A DNA stretch of 36,186 bases from Muribaculum sp. Its GTDB lineage: Bacteria; Bacteroidota; Bacteroidia; Bacteroidales; Muribaculaceae. Where the stretch lies: the NCBI RefSeq assembly GCF_029051885.1, contig NZ_JAIDKI010000075.1, positions 1-36,186 on the forward strand, written 5' to 3'. Below, piece after piece: positions 10,941 through 19,847 of the stretch. The position numbers and the translations under genes are program-made. The notes below the pieces were generated by a model. It was not told the origin of the DNA and ran no database searches. It saw only the letters and a list, made by a program, of their open reading frames with translations. The stretch's first letter is position 1, and each line of letters opens with the position of its first letter.

Positions 10941-12431
10941 TCACTCCTGTTTCTGTTGAGACTGCTGGGGTTGCTGCTGTTTGGGCTGCTTTGGCTGACG
11001 AGGCTGCTGGCGCTGTTTGTTGGGTTGCTGGCGCCGGTCGTTGCCTTTGTCGCTGCGAGGCGGCTTTTGAGGAGCATCCTGTGGCTGTTGAGGCTTGGAC
11101 TGCTGGTTTTTGTCCTTTGGCTGCTGATTGCCGCCTTTGCGGTCGTTGGCTTTTGGGGGACGCTGCTGTTGTCCTTCCTTGGCTTTGGGCTGCTGTTGTC
11201 CGTCTTTTGCCGGTTGCGGTTTCTTCTTTTTCTTCTTCTTGGTCTTGTCAAACCTTGTGAGGCTGTCCTGCCCTACGAGGTCGACGAAATCTTTCTTCGG
11301 CTGAGGCTTTTCGGAGCCTTCCGGAATCAGAGACAACGGCTTTTCTCCGGCTTTGTTGAGGGCGATTACCTCGAATGCCCGTTTTGCCGTGATTGTCACG
11401 AGGTTGGCGGCCATCTGTTTGTCGGTAGAGTAGGTAATCTCTCTCTTGAATATGTCGGTCTTGAAGTGGAAATAGGTATTGTCGGCTGTTTCCAGTCTGA
11501 TATCCTTTGAGGGCATCTGTCTTACGCTCTCGACATATGTGTCGACCTCGAAGTTGAGGCAGCATTTGAGTTTGGCACACTGTCCGGCCAGCTTCTGAGG
11601 GTTGAGCGAGATGTCCTGAAAGCGTGCGGCGCTTGTGGCCACGCTCACGAAATTGGTCATCCATGTAGAGCAGCACAGCGGACGTCCGCATGGTCCTATC
11701 CCGCCAATGCGTCCTGCTTCCTGGCGCGCGCCAATCTGCTTCATCTCGATACGTACTCTGAAAGTCTCGGCGAGTACCTTGATGAGTTTGCGGAAATCGA
11801 CACGCTCGTCGGCGATGTAATAGAAGATAGCCTTGTTTCCGTCGCCCTGATATTCGACATCGCCGATTTTCATGTTGAGATTGAGATCCTCGGCGATTTT
11901 ACGGGCTTTTATCATCGTGTCGTTTTCACGAGCTTTGGCCTCTTCGTATTTTTCAATGTCGGAAGGCTTTGCCTTTCGGAATATTCGCTTTATCTCGGCG
12001 TCACGCTTCAGACCGGATTTTTTCATCTGTAGCGCTACGAGGCGTCCGGTAAGGGTGATTTCTCCGATGTCGTGTCCGGGAGAAGCCTCTACCGCAACAA
12101 GGTCGCCCTTTGCGATGTCGAGTCCGGTAGTATTTCGGTAATATCCTTTGCGGGTATTTTTGAACTGTACCTCAACGATATCGAAGTCGGCGTATCCTCC
12201 GGGGATGTCGTCGAGCCAGTTGTGGCAGTGGAGCTTTCCGCGCGGGGCTTTCCGGCAGGAGTCGCATCGGCGGGGTACCGGCGTATATGCCGGTACCGGA
12301 TGCGTCTCTTCTGCTTCAGCCCGGGATTGCTCCTTTGCCTCAGCCGAAATATCTGCGCCGTCATTGGCTACAGGAGTTGGGATGTAATCCTCCTGCGGCG
12401 TTGCGGGTATGTTTTCGTTTTCGGTGTTCAT
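10941..12431 (-). CDS. ricT: PSP1-domain protein RicT (YaaT-like) with a long Q/K/P-rich C-terminal tail
   Basis: GGIGPCGRPLCCSTWM, QCAKLKCCLNFEVDTYVE; PSP1 fold region; about 110 residues of low-complexity basic tail. Confidence 0.9.
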   Translation of the reverse strand: MNTENENIPATPQEDYIPTPVANDGADISAEAKEQSRAEAEETHPVPAYTPVPRRCDSCRKAPRGKLHCHNWLDDIPGGYADFDIVEVQFKNTRKGYYRNTTGLDIAKGDLVAVEASPGHDIGEITLTGRLVALQMKKSGLKRDAEIKRIFRKAKPSDIEKYEEAKARENDTMIKARKIAEDLNLNMKIGDVEYQGDGNKAIFYYIADERVDFRKLIKVLAETFRVRIEMKQIGARQEAGRIGGIGPCGRPLCCSTWMTNFVSVATSAARFQDISLNPQKLAGQCAKLKCCLNFEVDTYVESVRQMPSKDIRLETADNTYFHFKTDIFKREITYSTDKQMAANLVTITAKRAFEVIALNKAGEKPLSLIPEGSEKPQPKKDFVDLVGQDSLTRFDKTKKKKKKKPQPAKDGQQQPKAKEGQQQRPPKANDRKGGNQQPKDKNQQSKPQQPQDAPQKPPRSDKGNDRRQQPNKQRQQPRQPKQPKQQQPQQSQQKQE

Positions 12432-13975
12432 TATTTTGCAAAACTTACCGAACGGGTTTCACGGATTACGGTAATCTTGACCTGTCCGGGATATGTCATT
12501 TCGGTCTGGATGCGCTTGGCGATTTCGGCGGAGAGCTTTTCGGTCTCGGCATCGTCGATTTTGTCGGCACCTACAATCACACGGAGTTCGCGGCCGGCCT
12601 GGATGGCGTAGGTCTTTATTACTCCGGGGTATGATAGCGCGAGCTGCTCGAGGTCGTTGAGGCGCTTGATATATGCCTCAACAATCTCACGGCGTGCACC
12701 GGGACGTGCACCTGAAATCGCGTCGCATACCTGGACGATAGGAGCGAGCAGCGACTGTTGCTCGATTTCATCGTGGTGAGCTCCGATGGCGTTGCATATC
12801 TCAGGCTTCTCTTTGTATTTTTCGGCAAGTTTCATGCCAAGGAGAGCATGGGGCAGTTCGGGCTCTTCGTCGGGCACTTTGCCTATGTCGTGCAGCAGGC
12901 CTGCGCGACGTGCTTTCTTCGGGTTGAGTCCGAGTTCGGAGGCCATTATGGCACAGAGGTTGGCTGTCTCGCGCGAGTGCTGCAGGAGGTTCTGTCCGTA
13001 GCTTGAGCGGTATTTCATCTTTCCGACAAGTCGGATAAGGTCGGGATGCAGGCCATGTATGCCGAGGTCGATGGCTGTGCGCTTTCCGGTCTCGATTATC
13101 TCTTCTTCAATCTGGTGGCGCACTTTTGCCACTACTTCTTCGATGCGTGCAGGGTGTATGCGTCCGTCGGCTACAAGCTGATGGAGCGCAAGGCGTGCTA
13201 TTTCGCGGCGCACGGGGTCGAATCCGGAGAGTACAATTGCCTCGGGGGTGTCGTCGACGATGATTTCTATGCCGGTGGCGGCTTCAAGCGCGCGGATGTT
13301 GCGTCCTTCTCGACCGATGATGCGTCCTTTTATTTCGTCGGAGTCGATATGGAATACTGTGACAGAGTTTTCGATAGCAGTCTCTGTGGCAACACGCTGG
13401 ATTGACTGCACGACTATGCGCTTTGCTTCTTTGTTGGCAGTGAGCTTTGCATCGTCCATTATGTCGTTGATGTAGCTTTGTGCCGCAGTCTTGGCTTCGT
13501 CGCGCAGGGATTCAATCAGCTTTTCCTTGGCCTCTTCGGCAGATAGTCCTGAGATGTGTTCGAGAGTGTCCTGTGCGGTGCGTGTGAGTTTGTCAAGTTC
13601 TACGCGCTGGCTTTCGAGCATTGCGGCCTGTGCGTCGAGGTTGGCTTTGAATGTCTCGTTTTCGTTGCGCTTGCGTGCGATGTCGCCCTGCTGCTGGTTG
13701 AGCTGTATCTCGCGCTGTTTCAGTCGGGCTTCATTCTGCTGTACCTTTGCCATGCGCTGGTTGGCTGCCTTGTCGGCTTCGGCTTTTATGTGGAGTTCTT
13801 CTTCGCGAGCTTTGAGCAGCTTCTCCTGCATCAGCATGTCGGCTTCTTTCTGGGCTTCCTCTATTATGGTTTTCGCTTTGCTTTTAGCTGAGGAACGCTG
13901 TATTGCGGTCATTACTGCAATTCCGATTATGAATGCGCCAATTCCGCATACGAGCCCTAATACGAGTGGGGTCAT
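12431..13975 (-). CDS. rny: Ribonuclease Y
   Basis: N-terminal TM segment, long coiled coil, KH motif [52 protein letters not shown] motif [13 protein letters not shown]. Confidence 0.97.
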   Translation of the reverse strand: MTPLVLGLVCGIGAFIIGIAVMTAIQRSSAKSKAKTIIEEAQKEADMLMQEKLLKAREEELHIKAEADKAANQRMAKVQQNEARLKQREIQLNQQQGDIARKRNENETFKANLDAQAAMLESQRVELDKLTRTAQDTLEHISGLSAEEAKEKLIESLRDEAKTAAQSYINDIMDDAKLTANKEAKRIVVQSIQRVATETAIENSVTVFHIDSDEIKGRIIGREGRNIRALEAATGIEIIVDDTPEAIVLSGFDPVRREIARLALHQLVADGRIHPARIEEVVAKVRHQIEEEIIETGKRTAIDLGIHGLHPDLIRLVGKMKYRSSYGQNLLQHSRETANLCAIMASELGLNPKKARRAGLLHDIGKVPDEEPELPHALLGMKLAEKYKEKPEICNAIGAHHDEIEQQSLLAPIVQVCDAISGARPGARREIVEAYIKRLNDLEQLALSYPGVIKTYAIQAGRELRVIVGADKIDDAETEKLSAEIAKRIQTEMTYPGQVKITVIRETRSVSFAK

Positions 13976-14021
13976 GATATGGTTAAGTGTTAGATAAATA
14001 ATTAATTATATAAATACAGCA

Positions 14022-14219
14022 AGCACCATCGCAGACAATGCCATGCGGAGTTTCCGTGACCGGACTGTCTCCGCAGGGTAGTGTATAGCGTGGTGCTGGC
14101 ATGTGGTCAACTCTCTCGTGGGTTGGCCGGGAAATGTGATGAGCCTTTCCAGGATAAGGCTTCGGGTGGATGGCTTTTGCCGGATTGCAGATGAGCCGTT
14201 GTCCCTGGCCTTTATCTGG
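14022..14219 (-). ncRNA. Structured RNA candidate between zapA and rny (small RNA, possibly 6S-like, or rny leader)
   Basis: On the minus strand: stem CCAGATAAAGGC/GCCTTATCCTGG (14208-14219 with 14149-14160) and nested stem AGCACCA/TGGTGCT (14091-14097 with 14022-14028) enclosing TGCGGAG/CTCCGCA (14069-14075 with 14044-14050). No convincing ORF in this 285-bp gap. Confidence 0.4.
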
Positions 14220-14260
14220 CGGTGCATATCGGAGCTATGATTCTTTGGCCGATAGGCTGA

Positions 14261-14557
14261 TTATTTTATGTCGAGGAGTATTTTGTCGAGTGTTTCCTCA
14301 AAGGAGGCGAGGTGGCGTTCCACCTCTTCATTCTTGCGATACTCCTGTATGTAAAGTCGGGCAAAGTAGATTGCTGTCATTGCGAGCACATCGGAGTCAG
14401 ACTGGTCGGCGGCCTTATCGTCCATCCATTTTGCCCATACATGGTTGACAAAATATTCGGCTTGTCTTACCTCTTCTTCTTCTTCGCCGAGCGACACAGC
14501 CATGCGCAGGGGGCGCTGGTTGGCCACTTTTATTGTAATATTCAGTTTATCTTTCAT
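14261..14557 (-). CDS. zapA: Cell division protein ZapA
   Basis: 98 aa; MKDKLNITIKVANQRPLRMAVSLGEEEEEVRQAEYFVNH...DVLAMTAIYFA is a ZapA-like arrangement. Confidence 0.88.
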   Translation of the reverse strand: MKDKLNITIKVANQRPLRMAVSLGEEEEEVRQAEYFVNHVWAKWMDDKAADQSDSDVLAMTAIYFARLYIQEYRKNEEVERHLASFEETLDKILLDIK

Positions 14558-14561
14558 TGCA

Positions 14562-14855
14562 TCAGTCGGATAAGTCGGAGATGCACTTATCGATTTCCCG
14601 CACCAATCTGGATATCACAGCACGGCTACGCTCGACATCGGACCGCGAAGGTATAGCCGTAGTCACTACCGTCAGGTAGTCAATCTGCCGTGTAAGAGTC
14701 TCGACTTGTTGGCGTAGCTCTCTGACAGTCGACTGTAGTTCCGCGATACGAGCGTCGGCAGCCCTCTTTTCGCTGAGCAGTGCGTTGTAGCGGTCGGTAA
14801 GCCCCAGTGTCTTACGTGATACGCGCTCAAGCCTCTCTTGCAAATCGGTTGCCAT
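14562..14855 (-). CDS. Small coiled-coil protein cotranscribed with zapA (ZapB-like position)
   Basis: 97 aa heptad-rich ORF, 4 bp upstream of zapA on the same strand. Confidence 0.7.
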   Translation of the reverse strand: MATDLQERLERVSRKTLGLTDRYNALLSEKRAADARIAELQSTVRELRQQVETLTRQIDYLTVVTTAIPSRSDVERSRAVISRLVREIDKCISDLSD

Positions 14856-14871
14856 TTAATCCAAATTTCCA

Positions 14872-14879
14872 CAAATTTA
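14872..14879 (-). promoter_or_regulatory. Candidate Bacteroidota -7 promoter element for the coiled-coil/zapA genes
   Basis: CAAATTTA on plus strand = TAAATTTG on minus, matching TAnnTTTG, just upstream of the ORF starting at 14855. Confidence 0.45.
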
Positions 14880-14991
14880 CAATAAAAATTCCGATATGCA
14901 ACATTCTGTTGGCAAAAAGCGCGCTTGTGGAGTGAGAAAAATTATAATAACGGATGGTGGCATTGTATATACGTTCATACATAATGATATG

Positions 14992-16404
14992 TCAGAGTAT
15001 AGGACTCAGGAGCCTTACCATGGATTCTTTGGCTTTCTGGGCTTTCGGACGTTTTTGCCATGTGCCAGGATGGACACGCTCTGACAGGGCTATGTCTTCG
15101 AAAAATATGCGTGTCATCTCCGCATTGATTTCCTGGGAATATACCATGACGTTGCTTTCGAAGTTGTGCTCGAAGCTGCGGAAGTCGAAGTTGGCCGATC
15201 CGACTGATGTGAATTCGTCGTCGATAATGACGGTCTTGGCATGAAGCATTCCGGCATTGTAGAGGTATACCTTTACTCCCGAGCGCAGACATTCCTGCAC
15301 GTATGAGAATGACGCGTATGTAAGTATCGTGGAATCGCTTTTTGCCGGAATCATTATGCGTACATCGACTTTTGCAAGTGCTGCGGCCTGCAGTGCCCTC
15401 AGCAGTGAGTCGGTGGGCAGGAAGTATGGCGTCTGTATATACACTCTGCGACGGGCGTTGGCTATGGCTTTGTGAAAGAGCATGGCGATGTTGCTCCAGT
15501 GGCTTGTCGGTCCGGATGTCAGCAGCTGTATGCCTGCTCCTTTGTGGTGTTCCTGTCGTGTCGACGGGGTGTCGAGAATGAGCGGTTGGCCCATGAACGA
15601 CCAGTCGACCGCCACTGCGTATTGAAGCGCTCCGACTGCCGGGCCCTCGACGCGCAGATGTGTGTCGCGCCAGATGCCCTGTCCGGGCCCGTCGATATAG
15701 CGGTCGGCGATATTCATGCCGCCTACATATCCTATCAGCCCGTCGATTACGGCGAGCTTTCGGTGGTTGCGCCAGTTGACTCGTGTGGCAAAATGTGGGA
15801 ATGTTACTCTAAAGAATGGGTGGACTTCGACGCCTGCGTCCTGCATCTGACGGAAGAATCGGTTGGGGGTATGGAGTGAGCCGATATGGTCGTAGATGAG
15901 GCGTACTTTCACACCCTCGCGGGCCTTGCGCATCAGGGCGGCGGCTACGGTAGTGCCGATGGTGTCGTCTTTGATTATGTAGTATTCCATCAGCACGTAG
16001 CTGCGTGCGGCATCGATGTCGGCGAGAAGGGAGTCGAATTTGGTGCGGCCGTCGGTGAAGATGTCTATTTTGTTGCCCGGATAATATATCGCACCCTGTA
16101 GGGTCTGGGCCATGCGTATCTGCTGGTGGCTTTCCGGAGTGAGCGGGAGCGACTGTATGTCGACAGGGGGGTATGATTCCTGGCGGCGCAGGCGACGGCG
16201 GTTGCGCCTTGTAATCATACGCGTGTTCTTCAGAGAGCGCCCGAAGAATATGTACAGCACGACTCCGAATACGGGCACCATCAGCAACACCGTAATCCAT
16301 GCGAGAGATTTTACGGGATTGCGGTTTTCAGAGAGTACGACAGCTATAAGGCTGACTATTGTACCGGCATATGCTGCAATAAGGACTATGTAGTACCAGG
16401 CCAT
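14992..16404 (-). CDS. cls: Cardiolipin synthase (phospholipase D superfamily)
   Basis: Two N-terminal TM segments and two HKD motifs: NHRKLAVIDGLIGYVGGMN and LHAKTVIIDDEFTSVGSANFDFRSF. Confidence 0.95.
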   Translation of the reverse strand: MAWYYIVLIAAYAGTIVSLIAVVLSENRNPVKSLAWITVLLMVPVFGVVLYIFFGRSLKNTRMITRRNRRRLRRQESYPPVDIQSLPLTPESHQQIRMAQTLQGAIYYPGNKIDIFTDGRTKFDSLLADIDAARSYVLMEYYIIKDDTIGTTVAAALMRKAREGVKVRLIYDHIGSLHTPNRFFRQMQDAGVEVHPFFRVTFPHFATRVNWRNHRKLAVIDGLIGYVGGMNIADRYIDGPGQGIWRDTHLRVEGPAVGALQYAVAVDWSFMGQPLILDTPSTRQEHHKGAGIQLLTSGPTSHWSNIAMLFHKAIANARRRVYIQTPYFLPTDSLLRALQAAALAKVDVRIMIPAKSDSTILTYASFSYVQECLRSGVKVYLYNAGMLHAKTVIIDDEFTSVGSANFDFRSFEHNFESNVMVYSQEINAEMTRIFFEDIALSERVHPGTWQKRPKAQKAKESMVRLLSPIL

Positions 16405-16486
16405 CCTCGGAAGCGGGTATTGTAGTGTTTTGGTTTGACGGCCACAAGGTAACGAATTTTGAGGAGAGGAGATTGCTGTGAAGTGT

Positions 16487-16526
16487 TAAAAAATGCATAA
16501 AGGCCATAGCGCTGGCTATGGCCTTT
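16487..16526 (-). terminator. Terminator of the rpsF-rpsR-rplI operon
   Basis: Perfect 12-bp stem AAAGGCCATAGC-GCTG-GCTATGGCCTTT (16499-16526), followed on the minus strand by a T-run (TTATGCATTTTTTAAC). Confidence 0.85.
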
Positions 16527-16548
16527 ATATCATATGCGGAGGATTCCG

Positions 16549-17007
16549 TTATGCTTCTGCTGTTTCGGCAACGACTTCGAAAGGAATCTCTACACTTACT
16601 TCCTTGTGGAGCTTTACAGTGCAGGTGTACTTTCCGAGGGTCTTTACGGCGTCTTTTACAACGATAATCTTGCGGTCAACGTTGTGTCCGAGCTTAGCGA
16701 GGGCTTCGGCAATCTGGAGAGCGCCTACAGAGCCGTAGATGGTGTCGTTGGCACCGGTCTTGGCTGCGATGGTGAGGAGCTCTACGCCCTGGAGAGCTGC
16801 GGCAGCAGCTTCGGCGTCGGCCTTGATCTGAGCGAGCTTGTGGGCGCGCTGGCGCTGGTTCTCGGCGAGAACCTTGAGGGCGCTCTCAGTGGCGATGACA
16901 GCCTTTCCCTGGGGGATGAGGTAATTGCGGCCGTAGCCGTTCTTTACTTCTACGACATCATCCTTGTATCCAAGGTTAGCGATGTCTTCTTTTAATATGA
17001 TTTTCAT
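16549..17007 (-). CDS. rplI: 50S ribosomal protein L9
   Basis: MKIILKEDIANLGYKDDVVEVKNGYGRNYLIPQGKAVIAT. Confidence 0.98.
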   Translation of the reverse strand: MKIILKEDIANLGYKDDVVEVKNGYGRNYLIPQGKAVIATESALKVLAENQRQRAHKLAQIKADAEAAAAALQGVELLTIAAKTGANDTIYGSVGALQIAEALAKLGHNVDRKIIVVKDAVKTLGKYTCTVKLHKEVSVEIPFEVVAETAEA

Positions 17008-17033
17008 ATGTGATATTGCTACTTGGGTGAGGA

Positions 17034-17303
17034 TTATTTCATCAGGTCGGTAACGTAGGGGAGCAGAGCCAGATGACGGGCACGCTTTACGGCCTGGGCT
17101 ACGCGGCGCTGGAACTTGAGGGAAGTACCTGTGATACGGCGGGGAAGGAGTTTGCCCTGCTCGTTGAGGAACTTCTTGAGGAATTCGGGATCCTTGTAGT
17201 CAATATACTTGATGCCGCTGCGTTTGAAACGGCAATATTTTTTCTTCTTTACGTCTACCGACAGGGGAGTGAGGTAGCGGATTTCTGATTGTGCTTGTGC
17301 CAT
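17034..17303 (-). CDS. rpsR: 30S ribosomal protein S18
   Basis: [64 protein letters not shown]. Confidence 0.98.
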   Translation of the reverse strand: MAQAQSEIRYLTPLSVDVKKKKYCRFKRSGIKYIDYKDPEFLKKFLNEQGKLLPRRITGTSLKFQRRVAQAVKRARHLALLPYVTDLMK

Positions 17304-17306
17304 TGT

Positions 17307-17678
17307 TTAGTCCTCCTTTGCTTCTACGGTTTCTGTTGCGTTGGTCTTGGCGCTGCGGAGCGAGCGGCGCTTAGCTGCGTACTCTGCTGCATACTTGTCG
17401 AGGCGGAATGTGAGCCAGCGGAGCATGCGCTCGTCGCGGCGGAACTGTGTCTCGAGCTTCTTGATGGTAGTGGGTTCGGCGTCGAACTCGATGAGGGTGT
17501 AGAAGCCGGTCGACTTCTTCTGAATGGGGTAGGCGAGCTTGCGCAGGCCCCAGTTCTCTTCGTTGACAATGGTACCGTTGGCGCTTGTGATCACGTCCTT
17601 TACCTTGTCTACCGCTTCCTTCATCTGAGCATCAGACAAAACGGGAGTTAAAATGAAAACGGTTTCGTAATGATTCAT
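17307..17678 (-). CDS. rpsF: 30S ribosomal protein S6
   Basis: [26 protein letters not shown]...[28 protein letters not shown]. Confidence 0.98.
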   Translation of the reverse strand: MNHYETVFILTPVLSDAQMKEAVDKVKDVITSANGTIVNEENWGLRKLAYPIQKKSTGFYTLIEFDAEPTTIKKLETQFRRDERMLRWLTFRLDKYAAEYAAKRRSLRSAKTNATETVEAKED

Positions 17679-17717
17679 GATTGTGAATTATTAAATAATG
17701 TGTCGGAAAAACGACTG

Positions 17718-17748
17718 CAAAGGTATGAAAATTTCCGGATGCGGCAAA
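17718..17748 (-). promoter_or_regulatory. Bacteroidota housekeeping promoter for rpsF-rpsR-rplI
   Basis: Minus strand reads TTTG (17745-17748) - 19 nt - TACCTTTG (17718-17725), matching TTTG/N19-21/TAnnTTTG, about 40 bp upstream of rpsF. Confidence 0.75.
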
Positions 17749-17883
17749 ACTTCCCATCTAAAACTTTTGGTAAATTTTTAATTAGGTGCATTTTAAGCGC
17801 TCTGCTCTTGCTGTATTAAACTCTCTCCTCGTGGTATTCACTACTGGCTGGGTATGATAGCTTACACGTTTATTTTGTATTTG

Positions 17884-17914
17884 ATTGTTATGTCGGAAAT
17901 TCTGTGTATCTTTG
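17884..17914 (+). promoter_or_regulatory. Candidate promoter of the R-M operon
   Basis: ATTG (17884-17887; 3/4 match to TTTG) - 19 nt - TATCTTTG (17907-17914), upstream of the DpnM-like gene. Confidence 0.55.
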
Positions 17915-18068
17915 TATAATTAACATATAATATCTGAACATGGTCAATATAATAAAATGCATAAATGCCATCAAATCAATATGTGTTAAGTTCCAGAGCA
18001 GTAGTTACAGGTTTGGCCAGCCTTCAGATAGCTGTTGACGGAGTTTTTGTTTATTAGCTTGTAACTAA

Positions 18069-19016
18069 ATGATAGTGCAAACTGTGAAAAAAACAAAGGC
18101 TAAGCCCTTTCTGAAATGGGCGGGAGGCAAGACTCAATTGCTCCCTACTATTGATTCATTTTTGCCGGATACATTCCGTGGCGAGGATGATGTGACCTAC
18201 ATTGAGCCGTTTGTAGGTGGGGGTGCTATGCTGTTTTATATGCTACAAAAATACACTAATATAAAGCGCGCGGTAATCAATGATATTAATCCTCATCTTA
18301 TAAAAACATATAAAGTGATTAGGGATGAACCTTATTCGCTAATTGATGCCTTAAATGAATTTCAAGCTAAATTTAGGATATTAGGGGACTATGATAAACA
18401 AAAGGAGTTTTACCTTGAGATTAGAAACCGATTCAATCAACACCATTTGACAGATGTTGAAGAGGCATCATATATGATTTTCCTTAACCGAACTTGTTTC
18501 AATGGTTTGTATCGGGAAAATTCTAAAGGAGGATTTAATGTGCCTTTCGGAAGGTACTCTAATCCGACAATTTGCGACGAGGATCTGATTCTTGCAGACA
18601 GTGAACTTTTGCAGAGGGTCGAGATATTGAATGGAGACTATTCTCATACAGCCGAACACATACAGGAATACACTTTTTTTTATTTTGATCCTCCGTATCG
18701 TCCTCTCGATACAACATCAAGTTTCAATTCCTATGTAAAAGAATCGTTTGATGATAATGAGCAGATAAGGCTGAAGGATTTTTATGCAGATATTACAGTT
18801 GGAGGATGTTATGCTATGCTTAGCAACTCTGATTGTAGAGGTCGTAATGCTGAAGACGATTTTTTTGACAAGTTATATGAGGACTTCTTCATAGAAAGGG
18901 TATATGCTAAAAGATGCATAAATGCCAATGCTTCTAAACGAGGAACTCTAACCGAGTTATTAATTAGAAACTACGAAAACTATCAGGGTAATCCTGCAAA
19001 TCTCTTCAACATATAA
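18069..19016 (+). CDS. dpnM: DpnM-like (Dam family, alpha-class) DNA adenine-N6 methyltransferase, predicted GATC
   Basis: FLKWAGGKTQLLPTI (SAM motif), YIEPFVGGGAMLFYM, NRTCFNGLYRENSKGGFNVPFGRYSNP, YFDPPYRPLDTTSSFNSY (DPPY). Confidence 0.95.
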   Translation: MIVQTVKKTKAKPFLKWAGGKTQLLPTIDSFLPDTFRGEDDVTYIEPFVGGGAMLFYMLQKYTNIKRAVINDINPHLIKTYKVIRDEPYSLIDALNEFQAKFRILGDYDKQKEFYLEIRNRFNQHHLTDVEEASYMIFLNRTCFNGLYRENSKGGFNVPFGRYSNPTICDEDLILADSELLQRVEILNGDYSHTAEHIQEYTFFYFDPPYRPLDTTSSFNSYVKESFDDNEQIRLKDFYADITVGGCYAMLSNSDCRGRNAEDDFFDKLYEDFFIERVYAKRCINANASKRGTLTELLIRNYENYQGNPANLFNI

Positions 19017-19019
19017 GTT

Positions 19020-19847
19020 ATGGCAGACCGATTTAACGACTTCATGAAACCACTGAAAGAAACCCATTTCTCCCTCAAGGATTATGTGGATTTTCCGAAG
19101 GTCGCAGCCAATGTCGAGGCAATATCTATAAAGCTGAATCAGCTCAACTATCTTATTGGGCAAGAGGATATGGCTGCTGCGGTTAAACGTCTATGGAATG
19201 AGAACTCAAAAGTGTTCTCTGTATTAGACGTGCTTATTGCTGTCAGAACAAAAGATAGGAAGAAATCCATTGATGCTTATGGTAATATCCATTTGGTCAG
19301 TGATTACTTTAAGTCCCCGGAACAGGTTACAGAGTTTCTTAACGAAACCGGACTCACAAAAGTCTTCCAGAATAAGCAGATCAAAAATCTTGTGGATTAT
19401 GTCTTCGGTGTGGAGGTCGGCCTCGATTCCAATGCACGTAAGAATCGTGGAGGTCATATAATGGAGGGGCTCGTTGCAAATATCCTGACACTTAACGGTA
19501 TTGAATTCGAGCAAGAGGTATATTACACTGAGTTTCCTGAGATTGTCAAGGCCTTAGGCGCTGATAAGAAGCGATTTGATTTTGTTATCCGCACACCTCA
19601 AAAGACTTATCTCATCGAAGCCAACTTCTATACCGGAGGTGGCTCTAAACTCAACGAAGTGGCACGTTCTTATTCAGAGCTTGCCCCAAAGATTAATGCT
19701 GTTCCGGGGTTCGAGTTCGTCTGGATAACCGATGGCATAGGTTGGGAATCTGCCCGTAACAAACTCGAAGAGGCATTTGCTCACATTCCCAGCGTATATA
19801 ATCTCACAAACATTCAGGAACTTATATCTATGCTGAAGAATGATTAG
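19020..19847 (+). CDS. dpnB: DpnII/MboI-family type II restriction endonuclease, predicted GATC
   Basis: NLVDYVFGVEVGLDSNARKNRGGHIMEGLV, KRFDFVIRTPQKTYLIEANFYTGGGSKLNEVARSY, FEFVWITDGIGWESARNKLEEAF resemble DpnII (recalled from memory). Confidence 0.93.
   Translation: MADRFNDFMKPLKETHFSLKDYVDFPKVAANVEAISIKLNQLNYLIGQEDMAAAVKRLWNENSKVFSVLDVLIAVRTKDRKKSIDAYGNIHLVSDYFKSPEQVTEFLNETGLTKVFQNKQIKNLVDYVFGVEVGLDSNARKNRGGHIMEGLVANILTLNGIEFEQEVYYTEFPEIVKALGADKKRFDFVIRTPQKTYLIEANFYTGGGSKLNEVARSYSELAPKINAVPGFEFVWITDGIGWESARNKLEEAFAHIPSVYNLTNIQELISMLKND

Noticed and set aside
10938-11510. 190-aa plus-strand ORF rich in Leu/Phe (MSLLFLLRLLGLLLFGLLW...)
   Set aside because: Antisense to the Q/K/P-rich tail of ricT; CAG/CAA-type codons read as Leu/Cys on the other strand, so it is a composition artefact.
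13491-13997. 168-aa Ser/Ala/Cys-rich plus-strand ORF
   Set aside because: Antisense to the coiled-coil part of rny; low-complexity shadow ORF.
14006-14227. 73-aa minus-strand ORF in the zapA-rny gap
   Set aside because: No recognisable family or signal features; overlaps the RNA hairpins, which are a better explanation.
16493-16506. ATGCATAAAGGCCA, a 13/14 match to the repeat near the R-M operon
   Set aside because: Part of the rplI terminator hairpin; the similarity is probably chance.
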